Assembly (NCBI GenBank): GCA_030847615.1
Contig: JAUMIR010000001.1
Coordinates: 68,151,501-68,215,500, forward strand
Length of the DNA: 64,000 bases
From: Gambelia wislizenii
Taxonomy: Eukaryota; Chordata; Lepidosauria; Squamata; Crotaphytidae
Reading direction: 5' to 3'
Position 1 is the first letter of the stretch. Each line of letters begins with the position of its first letter. A program made the position numbers and the translations under genes. Of the stretch, positions 45,019 to 58,753 are shown piece after piece. The notes below the pieces were generated by a model that was given only the letters and a program-made list of their open reading frames with translations, ran no database searches and was not told the origin of the DNA.

Positions 45019-48000
45019 CATTAGCTTTACAACACTTACCTTTGAAAACACTCTGTCATAACTATAATAATTTAAAGTTGTTTTAGTTATCACAGTTTTT
45101 AATGAATCTGTTGTTTGCATATGGAACAATGTCACCATTCATCACTGATGTATACTATTCATCATTATAAGGGAAATGTCATTCTCATGTCCACTAGGGA
45201 GGAAATGGAGAAAATATTGTGGTATTTTACTCATTTTTCAGTACCATAGTGCAAACACTATTCTTAGACACCTCTTTCCAGCTTATTAAAGAATAATTCA
45301 ATGTTGCTTGCAAAATATTAATAAATTTAAACATATATCTTGACGAACTTCATAGGTTCTAGGTGACTTACATTATTTAAAAGATAAAATATATACATTT
45401 AAAGTAAAGTGTTGATTGACTAACTTCCAGCTTATCCTCACCCACCAAACACTACGAATATAGTTATCACTACAAATATAGTATAGAATCTTGTATCATT
45501 TCAGGAAAAAACTCAAGTTTTCTCTCCTATGAATGTCTGAATAAAGAGTGGCAAACATAAGAGGCAGCCACCAATGATTACTCTTAGGGAGAATTCACCC
45601 TTTTGTGACCAGACATTGATATGGCCAAGCCATTTAACACTCCATGTTTTGTTTTCTCAAGTGAAACCTAACCAGAAACCATGGGGCATATGAATGTATC
45701 TTGAAACAGAACTAGCTACATTTCTTCTCCCACACTTTGAGCCTGGCTTCCTATGGCCTGCACAGCATATTGAGTACAGACATTTCTCAACCGTTCTATC
45801 ACTGCTTCAACTCCAAGTGTCAGATAGGTTGGCTTCTTTTTGATTCTTCAAAGTGTCATTTGTACAAGCAAAAGTTAAATCTCACCTTATTTAAACAATG
45901 GAATACATTTTAATGTTTTCAAAAAGTTCTAGGAAGGAAATGGGAAGTCACATTATCACAATTATTCAAGAGAGAGTTGTGGTCCAAATGATGAGGGTTC
46001 ATCCCAAAATATGAAAGTGAAATGTCATGCACCCTGCTTAGACCATGAACCACCAACACAAACATCAGCTAGTATGTGCAGTGTATACTTCTATTGCACA
46101 CCAGTTTCCCCTAAGATTAATCCTGCAGAAGACTATGTATGTGTGACAACAATGTAGTAATGAACTTCTAGAGCAAACCTTATTTAGAAAGAGGCATACA
46201 CACATCAGACACTGTGAATCATCTGGAATTTTTATTACATCAATTTGGTTTACAATCTTTTTTACTTTGATAATTCCAACAAAAAGGCAACATTGTGATA
46301 TACTGTTTGTACATATAGAGAGACAGACAAACAGAGATAGATCATATTGACATACTGAAAAGTAAAAACTGTTCTCAGTGCTCACTGAAATGGTTTGTCA
46401 GTTGAATATTATCTCCACCATTGCTTCATTCTGTGTGATGGCTACAAATGTCCATCCATGGATCTGCTGCTTGCATACCCCTTGGCCAATGGGGCTTTTA
46501 GCTGCTTGATGTTGTGGCCATAATAGATCAGAAAGGATAGTTGTGTGAGGTTATTTCAGGCAGCAGCAGCTGTATTAGAGGTGCTGACAGCAGCACCCCA
46601 TAGTTCTTACAAACCAGTGTGATTGCTCCCTTTCTAACCCATATGTGGACGCCCCAGTGGCTTGAACTACAAGGGGTTGCACCAGCATATGCCAATAGCA
46701 GCAACTATAAAATATCCCCGAGATGCATCTTGGACATCAGATATTGACCATCAACCAGTTAGTTTTTGATATTGAGGCAGGCTGGCTTATTGAAATTACA
46801 AAATTGTTTATTACTTACATTGCACACCTGAATTATGAGATCTTTTTAGTCTTTCAAGAAAAGGAACAAGACCCCATGTCACTCAAACAGGATAAGCACA
46901 GCTCCTTCCAGTATGGATAAGACCTGTTATTTTAGGGTTGGGGTTAATCTGAGAATGAATATGCACGATGCTCACAAAGGAACTGGCCTACAAAGACTTG
47001 AGAGTGCAGAGAAAATCAATGTGAGACACTAATGGGTTTTTAAAATGTGCAACAAATGTCAAGTAAATGCAGTACTTGTTTATTTGCACTTGGTAAATTG
47101 GAGCTAGATAGAACTGTAAGGCTGGTTGGACTTGTGTGACTGTGTTTTCCAGAGTATGTGCTTCAGGTAAATGCTTACAGAAATGAAACAAGGAATCACC
47201 CCTAAACTCTGCAATAGTAAGACTACAAATGGATCTGATTTTGTGTCATGAATATTTGCCTACCACAGGAGTCTATAAATAAAGATGACTGACCCACTCT
47301 CATTTTATATATATCATTTTCTGTGATTCTGTGATATGAGTAGTAGTAGTAGTAGTAGTAGTTATTATTATTTTGTTCCATGACTTGAGTGTGGCTTTGA
47401 GCCTCAGTTCAAATCCATATTCATTTAATGATTTAATGATTCATTAGTGGAGATGAAATCATTACCTCTCTCAGTTGCCCTATCTGTAAAATGGAGATAA
47501 TTTAGTTAAAACCCTGCTTCAGAGAGCTCCTCGGGTACAGTACTTCATTTGGATATATGGCCTGCTTCATCCTGAAGAGTCAGATTGACAATCAATTTAA
47601 AAATACAAGACAGAATAAAATTAATTATGCCATCAAATCAATACCAGTGAAACTCTTCATCTTAGTCCTAACTCTTGCTAGCATAATCCTAGACCTTGAA
47701 AACCAATCTAAATAGATAAATATAACATTTCCAAAAGGCCTTCAAATTTAAACTTTGGTGCATCTCAGACTGAGTGCTGATGAAAGTGCCTCAGGCTAAA
47801 ATTTTAACATATGTTATAAACTGCTCTATGAACTGTTCTCAACTTATTTTGAAGTAGCTATACATGGCTGCTCTGTCACAAATGGAGAAACTGTTTAGAG
47901 ATACCAGAAAAACTGTGGACACAAATAATACCATCACCCCAGGACTTTTTGTGACTCCAGAAAACATTTTGAATCTTAGAAAATGCTGAAAATACAGATT

Positions 48001-48764
48001 GACTAGCTAAGTGGTCATTACAAAAAAAAAACAAAAAAACCCACAACTGTCAACTGCTAACCAGAACAGATAATTTTGCTCTTTTCCCAGAATACTTAGA
48101 TTTGTCTCTGCATGATCTAAACTTTAGAGCACAGCAACAAAGTCAGAATGAGCTATCAGTCTACCATACTTTTGCCTGTCAGAAATGGCTTAACAACACG
48201 ACTTACAGACATTTGAACTCTGAAGAACAAAGTTAGGACAGAAAGTACAAGTCTTCATTTGATTCTGGTAGTCTGAAAAGCAGATTCTATGTAAAAAAAA
48301 ATGACAAAATCTTGGTTTACTGAATAGAATTCATGCAAAAAAAAACTATTGTCTTAAGCAATGGTCTCTTAGTTTTTCATAGAAGCAATTTCATCCTTAT
48401 TTGGGAGATGCAAAGTTGGTGGTGCTGAGTCCTTCTGCTCACATTGTTTTATGACATTTCCCCAGTGTACTTAAATTGTTTCTTAGTTTCATTGCTCTGC
48501 TCCCACATCAAATTAGAAGCAAACTATTGTTATTCTCTGGTATAATCCATGTAACAATAGAGGGTTGGCTCCAGAGGGTAGGACCTAAGGTAATGCATGC
48601 AAATTACAAGGAGATTCTAACTAAAAATTAAGAAGAAGTTTCTGGTGGTACAAGCTCTTTAATAGTTGAACATAGTTGCCATGGAAAGTGAGGGTTCTTT
48701 CATAAGATGGAACAATTTTTTAGCAGAGACATCAGAGATGCCACAGTAATTTCTTTTATCAATA
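45019..48764. other. Unique AT-rich sequence, no gene found
   Basis: There is an (AGT)n tract at 47337-47361. ORFs are short and lack protein motifs. I see no splice-flanked coding exon or RNA gene. Confidence 0.5.
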
Positions 48765-48988
48765 CAGTTGGCCTTCTGTATCCACAGATTCCGCATCCAT
48801 GGATTCAACCAACCATGGCTCAAAAATATTAAAAAAACACACACACAAAAAGCAAACCTCGATGTTGCCATTTTATATAAGGGACGCCATTTTACTACAC
48901 CACTGTATATAATGGGACTTGAGCATCCATGGATTTGGGTATCCACAGGGGGTCCTGGAACCAAACCCCAGTAAATAAGGGGTCACTG
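48765..48988. mobile_element. Tigger (MER2-like) MITE
   Basis: It is TA-flanked, with left end CAGTTGGCCTTCTGTATCC and interior CATCCATGGATTCAACCAAC as in MER2-type pogo elements. The right end is AATAAGGGGTCACTG. Confidence 0.85.
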
Positions 48989-49777
48989 TAGCAGGTTAGA
49001 CTAGATGATTCTTGAGATCTCTTCTCAGATACCAGTGCTATATACTGAACCTAAGCATAAAGTGTAATAGGAGCACAGCTTAAACTGAGTCAGGCTTAAT
49101 CTAATGCTGGCTATTAGTTTGCAAAAGAGAAGGCTTTGCTTAGGAAGCTTTCCACGTAACTCTCATGTACCTCATCTCCTCTCCGCTGTTTTAATGAGGA
49201 TATCTCTCTATTCCCATCACAACACTTCTTTTAAATATAGAGGGTATATGAGGGAGACATATTTCTGTTGTTGCAATGTGTACATACTGACCACCTTTCT
49301 GTGTTTCTAGACAGCTAAAAGAGTGACAGATTAGCAGTTGTAGGAAGATGGGGAAGACAAGCATCTGATTATGTTTCTCTGCTCACCTACAAACAGCAAA
49401 GGCCTGTGAGTCCTTTCCACAGTAATGATATTAAGTGGAGAGAAACTAGTTTTGCATTTAAATGAATTAGTGAATGAATAAAATGTTCATACAATTGATC
49501 AACAGGGGTGTTTTAGGACAAGAGAGATGTCTGCATCTAGCTCTGGGAATTCTCTACTTCAGTCCCTGACTCAGAATCCCCTCCACTTAACTGATTATAT
49601 AAGTATACCTCAGTTAAAAAAGTAGATACATTCCTGGACATTCTTTTGGTAACAGCAAATTTGGTACCAGAGGCAGAAATAAGATGGAAAGGATAGGTCT
49701 ACATCATGAAAAAAAGAGCATTTAAACATGTTTCAGGAAACATTTTATCCAAACCTAACAATATAAATATGTGAAAT
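48989..49777. other. Unique sequence, no gene found
   Basis: No recognisable feature. Confidence 0.45.
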
Positions 49778-52105
49778 CACAGAATCATAGAATTGCAGAG
49801 TTGGAAGAGACCACGAGGGCCATCCAGTCCAACCCCCTGCCATGCAGGAAATCTTGATCAAAGCATCCCCGACAGATGGCCATCCAGCCTCTGTTTAAAG
49901 ACCTCCAAGGAAGGAGACCCCACCACGCTCCGAGGGAGTGTGTTCCACTGCCAAACAGCTCTTACTGTCAAAAAGTTCCTCCTCATGTTGAGGTGGAATC
50001 TCTGTTCCTGGAGCTTGCACCCATTGCTCCGTGTTCCAGTCTCTGGAGCAGCAGAAAACAAGCCTGCTCCATCCTCAGCGTGACATCCCTTCAAATACTT
50101 AAACAGGGCTATCATATCGCCTCTTACCGTCTTTTTTCCAGGCTAAACATACCCAGCTCCCTAAGTCTCTCCTCATAAGGCATCGTTTCCAGACCTTTCA
50201 CCATTTTAGTCACCCTTCTCTGGACACGCTCCAATTTGTCAATATCCTTTTGGAATTGTGGTGCCCAGAACTGGACACAGTATTCTAGGTGAGGCCTGAC
50301 CAAGGCAGAATAGAGCGGCACTATTACTTCCCTTGATCTGGACACTACTATTGATGCAGCCCAAAATAGCATTGGCCTTTTTAGCTGCCACATCACACTG
50401 TTGACTCATGTTCAACTTGTGGTCTACTAGGACTCCTAGATCCCTTTCTCATGTAGTCTCATTCAGCCAGGTCTCCCCCATTCTATATGTATGCATTTCA
50501 TTTTTTCGCCCTCAGTGCAGTACCTTACATTTCTCCTTATTGAATTTCATTTTGTTAGCTTTGGCCCAGCTCTCCAGTTTATCCAGGTCATTTTGAATTT
50601 TGATCCTGTCCTCTAGGGTATTAGCTACTCCTCATAATTTGGTGTCAGCTGCAAATTTGGTAAGTATGCCCCTAATTCCCTCATCCAAGTCATTGATAAA
50701 GATGTTGAATAGCACTGGGCCCAGGACAGAACCCTGTGGCACCCCACTGGTCACATCTTTCCAAGATGAAGAGGAGCCATTGCTGAGCACCCTTTGGGTT
50801 TGGCCAGTCAACCAATTACAAATCCATTGAACAGTTAACTTGTCTAGCCCGCATTTTACAAGCTTGTTTGCAAGAATGTCATGGGGAACCTTGTCAAAGG
50901 CCTTACGGAAATCAAGGTATGCGATATCCACAGTGTTCCCTTCATCTACCAAGCTGGTAATTTTATCAAAAAAAGAGATCAGATTAGTCTGGCATTGTTA
51001 CTCTGAAACCCATGTTGACTTTTTGTGATTATGGCATTGCCTTCTAAATGTTCACAGACTCTCTGTTTAATGATCTGCTCTAGAATCTTCCCTGGTATTG
51101 ATGTCAGACTAACTGGACGATAATTGTTGGGATCCTCTTTTTCCCCCTTTTTGAAGATGGGGACAACGTTTGCCCTCCTTCAATCTGCTGGGACTTCTCC
51201 TGTTCTCCAGGAGTTCTCAAATATTATTGCCAATGGCTCTGAGATTATATTTGCCAGCTTTTTTAACACTCTTGGAAGTTGTTCATCTGGTCCTGGAGAT
51301 TTAAATTCATTTAGATTAAGAAGGTATTCCTGTACTACCTCTTTGCTTATTCTGAGCTGGATTTCCCCTATTGTGTTCTCTGTTCCTTTATTCTCAGGTT
51401 GGTCACCCTTTTCCTTTTCTGAAAACACTGAGGCAAAGAAGGTGTTGAGTAATTCTGCCTTTTCTCTGTCCCCTGTTAGCATTTTGCCATCTTCTCCGCG
51501 TAGTGGCCCTACCATTTCCTTCTTCCTCCTTTTGCTGCAGACATACCCAAAAAAACCCTTTTTATTGTTCTTAACCTCTCTAGCAAGCCTGAGCTCATTC
51601 TGTGCTTTAGCTTTTCTGACTTTACTCCTACACGTGTTCACTGTTTGAATTCTTCTTTGGTGATTTCCCCCTTTTTCCATTTCCTATACATCTTCCGTTT
51701 AAAACTTAGCTCCGTTGAAAGTTCTTTAGTCATCCATCCTGATTTCTTGAGATGCCTCCCTTCTGAGAAAGTCCCATCGGTCTTGAGGTCTCCTTTCTTT
51801 TTGTACTCCTGACCATGGGATCACCCCCAGTATTTCCCTGAGTTTACTGAAATCAGCTCTCCTAAAGTAGAGAATGCGTGCCTGACTATGCCTGGCTTCT
51901 CCTTTTCATTGTATAACAAACTCCAGGAGAACATGATCACTCTCACCTAAGGATCCCACCACTTGCACCCCATTAACCAGGTCATCCCTGTTGGTTAGGA
52001 TCAGATCTAAAATAGCTGACCCCCTTGTTGCCTCTTCCACCTTTTGGACCATGAAATTGTCTTCCAGGCAAGTAAGGAATTTGCTAGACCTTGAAGTTTT
52101 GGTCA
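49778..52105 (-). mobile_element. CR1 LINE, 2.3 kb, with endonuclease C-terminus
   Basis: The 3' end is at 49778 (ACAGAATCATAGAATTGC). Going 5', it runs through the ORF2 C-terminus, RT ([20 protein letters not shown] in place of FADDTKL), the linker (LLNTFFASVFSEKEKGDQPE), and the end of the AP endonuclease ([31 protein letters not shown]). The motif C change and several frame breaks make it inactive. It is the longest CR1 in the window. Confidence 0.93.
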
Positions 52106-52149
52106 TGAAACAGCCAGGTCAGGTAAACCTCAGTGGTTTCATAACACCA

Positions 52150-53510
52150 GGAGTTTCTGGGTGAAACAGATTCTTTAGATCCATTTCAGTCTAGGAGTGT
52201 GTTTGGTTCTGGACCTCTCAGCAGCTTTCTATTCCATTGACTATGGTATCTATCTGGGTTGGATTGTCTCACTGTGATGGGGCTCAGACATACCGTTCTA
52301 CAGTGGCTTCATTCTTTCCTGGAGGGTTGCTCTCAGAGAGTGGTGCTGGGAGATTCCTCTTCAATTCCTTGGCCATTGGTCTGTGGAATCCTTCAGGGTT
52401 CTTTTTAAACCCTTATGCTATTTAACATCTACATGAAATTGCTGGAAAAGGCTGTCCAAAGTTTTGGGGTCGGGTTTCACCAATATGCTGATGGTGCCCA
52501 GTTCTATTACTCCTTTCCATCTAATTCCAAGAAAGCTGTTTCTGTGCTAAACCAGTATCTGGCAGCTATAATGGACTGGATGAGGGTGAATAAATTGAAA
52601 CTTGATCCAGAGATGACAGAGGTGCTCCTGGTCAGTCAAAAGACAGATCTGGGAATCAATGTTCAGCCTGTGGTAGATGAGGTTACACTCCCCTGGAAAC
52701 ACACGCTCACAGTTTGGGGGTACTCCTGGATTCAGCCCTGAGCCTGGAGGCCCAGATTTCAGCAGTCACCATTTATCCAGTTAAAGCAAATGGAGAAGTC
52801 AGATCTGTCTACAGTAACACATGCCTTGATTACATCCCACTTGGATTAAAGTAATGCACTCCACATGGAACTGCCTTTGAAAAGCTCAAAAACTTTTAAT
52901 TGGTTCTAAGAACTGCAGCCAGATTGCTAACTGGGGTGGACTACAGAAAACATACAGCTCCACTGGCTGCTGATCTGTTTCCGTGCATAATTCAAAGTCT
53001 TGGTGATGACCTATAAAGCTCTATACAGCTTGGGTCCGGGCTATTTATAAGCAGCATATCTCCTTTTGTGCACCCACTAAAGCTCTAAGATATCCAGGAG
53101 AGGCCCTTCTCTCTCTTCCACCACCTTCTCAGGCTTGTTTGGTGGGTACAAGAGAGAGGCCCTTCGTGATGGTTGCTCCCAGTCTTTCAAACTCCCTCCC
53201 TAGAGAAGCCAAGGTGGCTCCCTCCTTGCTCTCCTTCTGTTACCAACTGAGAACTTTCTTATGCCACCAGGCTTTTATAAACTGAATGGGATGAGATTTT
53301 AATGGTGTGCTGTGCTGTTTTATGGTTTGTATTATCTTTTAATTAATTTTAATACTTAATGTTTTAACTTTATAAATTGTTTTAAAAATAACTTATATCT
53401 GTACTTTTATTAAAGCGTTTGTATAGTTTTTAATCTACTGTATAGTATATTGTTTATAAATATGTTGTTAGCCACCTAACAATATACCTACAGTATAAGA
53501 TATAAATTGT
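52150..53510 (+). mobile_element. L2 LINE, degenerate
   Basis: The frame at 52415-52741 contains LFNIYMKLLEKAVQSFGV, FHQYADGAQFYYSFPSN and WMRVNKLKLDPEMTEVLLV, the L2 RT signature. Gly replaces the second catalytic Asp (YADG). The 3' part (GGCTTTTATAAACTGAATGG, then an AT-rich tail) matches L2 3' ends. Confidence 0.88.
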
Positions 53511-56500
53511 TGTTATTTAAACAAAAGCATTTTGAATCTTCTAGAGACCACCAGAACACTTCTTCCAAAATTAATCCAAGGATCACTTCTTTCATCAGCC
53601 CTTATGATTTCCATTTTGGTATCCAAACTTATGATCTATACTTTTTTTTAACCTGCTGGGGGTAGATGGTGAGAGGGACTTATTTGCTCTCCCCTTTTCT
53701 CTCTATTTTGCTTCTTCATGGATCAGTGAAGGGTTCTGAAGGCAGCCTGCTTGCCTGCCTGTTGTAGGCAGGCAAATACAGCTACAGTAGGATTAGCTAG
53801 AACAGAATCCCATTCTTCCCCAAATGAAACTTTATTGCGTTGTTCACTGCAGACATGCTGTTGCAAACCAACACCAAGTCTGTGTTTCTCGAGCCCTCCT
53901 TCACTATCTTCCCAGTGAGCTGATAAAAACGTCCAGCTAGACAGAGGACAAGGATGGAAAGGCTGAGTAATCAGGAGTAAAAAGACATTCTTTGTCAGAG
54001 GCTTTGTTAATTGAGGTATGTTTATACAAACACATACTTCCTTCTACTAGTGCTGTCTTTCTGTCTGCAACTTTTCCAAGCCAAGTTACCTTAGAGCTGG
54101 ATTTGAATGCATGGTTGTTCTTCCTATTGGGATGGGAAATGCCCTCTGCCTTGAGATATTACAGATCCCCTTCATTTGAAGATGCCAAACACTTGCCAGT
54201 CAATGATAAGTGACTCCCACTCACACATAGGAAATCTGTGGGCCAGCAGTCCTTCAGGGCTGGAATGAAATGCAGCTGCCTTTCTTGCTCTTCAAAGCTG
54301 CTGCTGGAGGGATGGGAGCTTAATGTGATTTTCCAAGCTCTGCTGGAAGGAACTAACGGTGTCGTTGCTGACAGAGAGGTACAGGTTGAAATGACTATCG
54401 TGCCCAGCATGCCATGCTACAACTTGGCAAGTTTGCTATAGCTTGGGCTCTCTGCAGCAAATGGACAGAGAATCCCATATTTTGACTAAAAGTGAAGTAG
54501 TCTGGCATCTAGTTACTTAGGCTTACATCCAACATTAAAGTAGCGGATACTCATTAAATTGGCAGACTCCCTTGCAGCCCTCCAAGCTATCCAAAATTCC
54601 TGGGAGTGATGGGGGCTTTAGGGGGAAGTTAGGATTGTTCTCCACACAGTTCCACTGAGGGAAGCAGAATCCCCTCAGTGAATCATACTTTCAGATTTCA
54701 CATACGCAGTCTATACATATACAAACTTTCTTCACATCAACTATGATGGACAGAAACTTGTTTAAAAGATGGTAGACTGTCATATTCTGCTGTTGTGTAT
54801 CTGGCATTCACAGCAGATATCTGATTCTGCATGTACACATGAATTACAGATGCACAGGTATGATTCAGATTATGAATCCAAAACTGAATTTTTCAAGGTG
54901 GAAATATTCCCTATTGAACAAATTTTGGTATTAGATCCTGATAAAGGCCAATCACGGGACCTGCCTGAATGCTAAGAACTGCCAAGTGGGATCTCCTCTC
55001 TATCCTACATTTTGAACAAATTGTGTGAACTTATGCAGAACGGACTTCTTTGCTGTGGTGCCTGATACCAATGCTGGCTTGATGCCATGCTAGGAGCTGG
55101 CTATGTAACAGAGGTTTGGTGCTTTTACTTATAGCAATTCCATTCAAATTATTTTGCTTGGGTTATTAATACCAATTTTATGCTGCCAAAGGTGGTACAT
55201 TTTAATTGTATTATGGTTTTATGGTGTTTACCAATAGGGCAGGTTAGAAATAAGGTAATTAATAATAAAATATTCTCCAATTGGAGACACGAGGGTGCTA
55301 TAGATTCTCCAACATGTTCTCTGACAGGCACTGCTTCTATTTACAACTACTGTAATATGAAACCAAAGAACTATCCTCCTTTAAGCAAACGTTAATTATC
55401 ACAACTTCCTGACAAAAACAAGAGACAGAATTTTCATTTACAATAATGAACAAATGCACTAAAGTAATAGCCAGTATGATGCTTTAAGATCTTGCACCAA
55501 AGCACAAGATAATTTTCGTTTCTTCAGTGTGTTTGTGGATATTTTATCCTCTGCAAATTCCCAAAATAAATGTCAGCCATGCATGTCTACTCTCTACTGC
55601 AACACTCAAATGAAATGCCTCCAAGACAGCAAATTTAAAATTGCTGTGTTTTGTTGCCTTTCTAGCCTGTGCTTTCTGATTTAATCGAGCTGGATAAAAC
55701 ATTCCAAATGTTGTTTACTATGAAGCGACCTTTAAATGACAAAGTAAAAATTTACAAGGAATCTGTTCCTGGTTTTTCAGCCTGTTTAAATGTTTGGTTA
55801 CAAAAAACAGATTTTGTTAGATTTCTGAATAATCTTGCCATAGATTTTTATCTAACTCTGATAGAAAAACCATGGAATTCAGAGCTCTAAAAAGCAGATA
55901 CAGAAAACCTCTTTTGTATCACTCATCCATACCTCATTATACATTTTTCTACTGTACTAGTGAAGTACTGTTACACAGTTAGAGGAAAAACCAAAACAAA
56001 AAATAATATCATACTGTTTTATCATCTGGTCTTTATGAACAGTGCTTGCCTCTGAAGACTCCCATTTAAGCCTTGTTTTTCAAATAAGCATTTTTCACCT
56101 TGATTGATTAATGGGATGCTGTCCAACATCTAGACTCATTAGGTATCAGCTGATGGTGCTGCAAGGGAATATTTGAGCTGTGTAACTGATATGGATACTA
56201 AATCATCTGGACACATTCTAGCTATTTTCCTCCCCCCACTCCCCCAAGCCGTGTGGTTGTAACTGCAGTAGAACCAACTCATGCTGCTGAAAAGCAAAAG
56301 ATTTCCAAGTATATGTGTGGGCCACCACAATCTTCACCATTTTGTGACTTTATAAATCATATTTTTAAAAAATCACTGCAGACAATCCACAAAATTTATA
56401 ACTTTCAAGAATGTGTGGCTATTCTGGAGGGGCACATGTTTTTACATACTTAGCATGGATATGTGCAGAACAAATATGTAATAGATTGTGCTTATAAGTT

Positions 56501-56963
56501 TGCCACTGGAGTCAGAAATCTCCAGCAGTTCCTAGGAGTGTTGTATAGTTGGGTAAATGCTGTTTTGTGAGAAGAAACTGTTACAGATTGCAGAAAGAGT
56601 CTTCCCCCCCACCCAACTCCCCACGGGACTTCACAAAGTACAGCTCCATCATAAGACAAGCAAAGTAAGCAAAGGGAGAAAACAGAAAGCTAAGAGGCGC
56701 AGTAATTCTTCTAGACTTGTCTCAGTCCTTGAACTGTGAAGATACCACATCTTGACTAGGAAGACTTATCCATCAGGGATTAGACTTCAGAACTATTTTC
56801 CTTCTGATGGCACTGGAAAGATTAAACTCTGGGCACAGCATACCTCTTCTTCATAGTGAGATCACAGACTCCATTACAGAAGAACTAAAACAGAACAGGT
56901 TGGTAAATTAGATGATGCAAAGTCTATTGCCTGAAGATCAAATACATAATCAAATACAGCAAC
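53511..56963. other. Unique AT-rich sequence, no gene supported
   Basis: The ORF at 55669-55890 follows an acceptor-like TTGTTGCCTTTCTAG but shows no family signature. The rest has only short ORFs. Confidence 0.45.
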
Positions 56964-57054
56964 ATTGCACTCCTATGCACTTTCCTGTGAGTGAGTAAGC
57001 AGCATTGAACATAGTTGGACTTACTTCTGAATAAGTATGCATAGGTTGGAGCTT
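56964..57054. repeat. Short hAT-like palindromic repeat copy
   Basis: CACTCCTATGCACTTTCCTG ... GTTGGACTTACTTCTGAAT ... GTATGCATAGGTTGG is the same repeat as at 44936-45018. Confidence 0.55.
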
Positions 57055-58236
57055 CCAGATAATCAGGAAACACATGGTAGCCAGTTAAAAGCAGTACTAC
57101 TGCATGATACCTCTAGTTGTCTGTGGAGACAATGAGCTAAATCCAATACTGCTTCTACTTAGAGTTGACTAATAAAATGAATATGCCTCGTTGGTCATGA
57201 TGAACACAGGAGAAATCTGCTGGTCAAACCAATAACTATCTACTCAAGCATTCCATTCACACAGTGGCGACCTGTCTTATGCTGGCCAATAAAGAGTCTG
57301 CAGTAGGGTATCAGTACAACTGGACCCTCCGCCTAAAGAGCCCCAATAACTGATTTACAGAGGCATACTGCTTGTAATGCTGCTCGTGATATACAGCCAT
57401 CCTTACTTACACACCACTGATCCCAGCCAGTCTACTCTAAGTAAGACTAACACTGGGTTTAGATTTCTGACTACAAAGGAAATGCAGCAGTACTGTGAAA
57501 TGTTGGGATGATGACATAGTAATAGCAACTCTATCATACTGGTGAAAGGATACAGAAAACAATTTATTCACACATGAAACTGGCATTATCCTCTTTTGTT
57601 TCTAAGAAGCTGCTGAAGGCTTTCTGATCACCTACTTCCACCTAAGTGTGGCAAGCCCTCATATCATAAATATGGGCATGTGGAATCAACTTCTTTCTTC
57701 CTTCCAAAAAGGCTGTTATTTTATTTCATGCTAGTGATGTTTACTGAGGAAACAGTGGTAATTACATTTATGATTAATATACCCAAACCATGCACAGTTT
57801 ATAGTGGTACTGTATTGCATGTGCCTTTGTAATAAAATATTATAAAACTTGTCACAAGCATCATAAAGGACCTCTTGGAACTATCATGGAACTGTGTTAA
57901 CAGCATATTCCTTTTTCCCACAATGAAAAATCACTTCAACAGAATTTGAAAATGTGAAGGTTTGTATACAGCATTAAAAATTTAGGGCTATATATTGTAA
58001 CATGAATCAGGCTAGTCATAAGCTTTTTATATGTACACTATTAAACAATGTTTACTTAGCTGTGAATTATTAGATGGTGAGCAATTAAAAAGCTATCCCA
58101 TGATGGTAACAGTAGAAGTGAAGGGTCATGATGATCATTTCATAAGCTGGATAATAATTCAATAGATAACATAGTGTTCAAACATTATTTTCTTAAATTC
58201 AGTCAATAAAAGGAAAATACTTTTCCCCATGCTGTA
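57055..58236. other. Unique sequence, no gene found
   Basis: AT-rich, with no recognisable element. Confidence 0.5.
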
Positions 58237-58660
58237 TGTTGGAAGTGAAGAAGCATCAATGCTTGTTTATGACTCTGTGTATGTTTCTGACCTGTGTTTA
58301 TTTCCTGTTTACATGCAGAGGTCACTTCCCCTCATTCTTTCCCCCAAGTAGTTTTAGTGTTTTACAACCCTTTGTCTGAGAAGCTAGAAGCTAGCAACAT
58401 GAGGCAGACCAGCCTCGAGAGCTGTTACACACGTGCATGAGAGTCAGCTTTAGGGAGTCTTGCATCTAAGTCAGGTAACTCTCTTCTGTCTATGTTTCTT
58501 ATCCAAGATGTATTCTCTGTCATAATAAACAAAAGTTCTGCTTTATAACTTTACTGAGCATCCGGAATGTTTTATGTCCTGTCTTGTAGCAGAAGCTCAC
58601 AAAGCACTGAGGGTCTGCTTCAATCTGCTTAATATAAATACCAAAACCAATCCAACACCA
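58237..58660 (+). mobile_element. Possible solo LTR
   Basis: It starts TGTTGGAAGTG, similar to the copia LTR start at 43388, and contains AATAAACAAAAG (58525-58536) as a possible R-U5 polyadenylation signal followed by a T-rich stretch. No clean 5-bp target duplication was found and the right end is approximate, so this is tentative. Confidence 0.33.
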
Positions 58661-58721
58661 TCTTGGGCCAGGACAGTTACTTCTCTGGATTACACTTCTT
58701 TTCCACCTGCCTCTTCACTAC

Positions 58722-58753
58722 TCTAACTCTATCTCTATCTCTATCTCTATCTT
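58722..58753. repeat. (CTATCT)n microsatellite
   Basis: About five units of TCTATC. Confidence 0.9.

Noticed and set aside
55669..55890. 73-codon ORF after an acceptor-like TTTCTAG, considered as an exon
   Set aside because: No recognised family, no donor site in frame and no neighbouring exon. It is kept only as a region to re-examine with transcripts.
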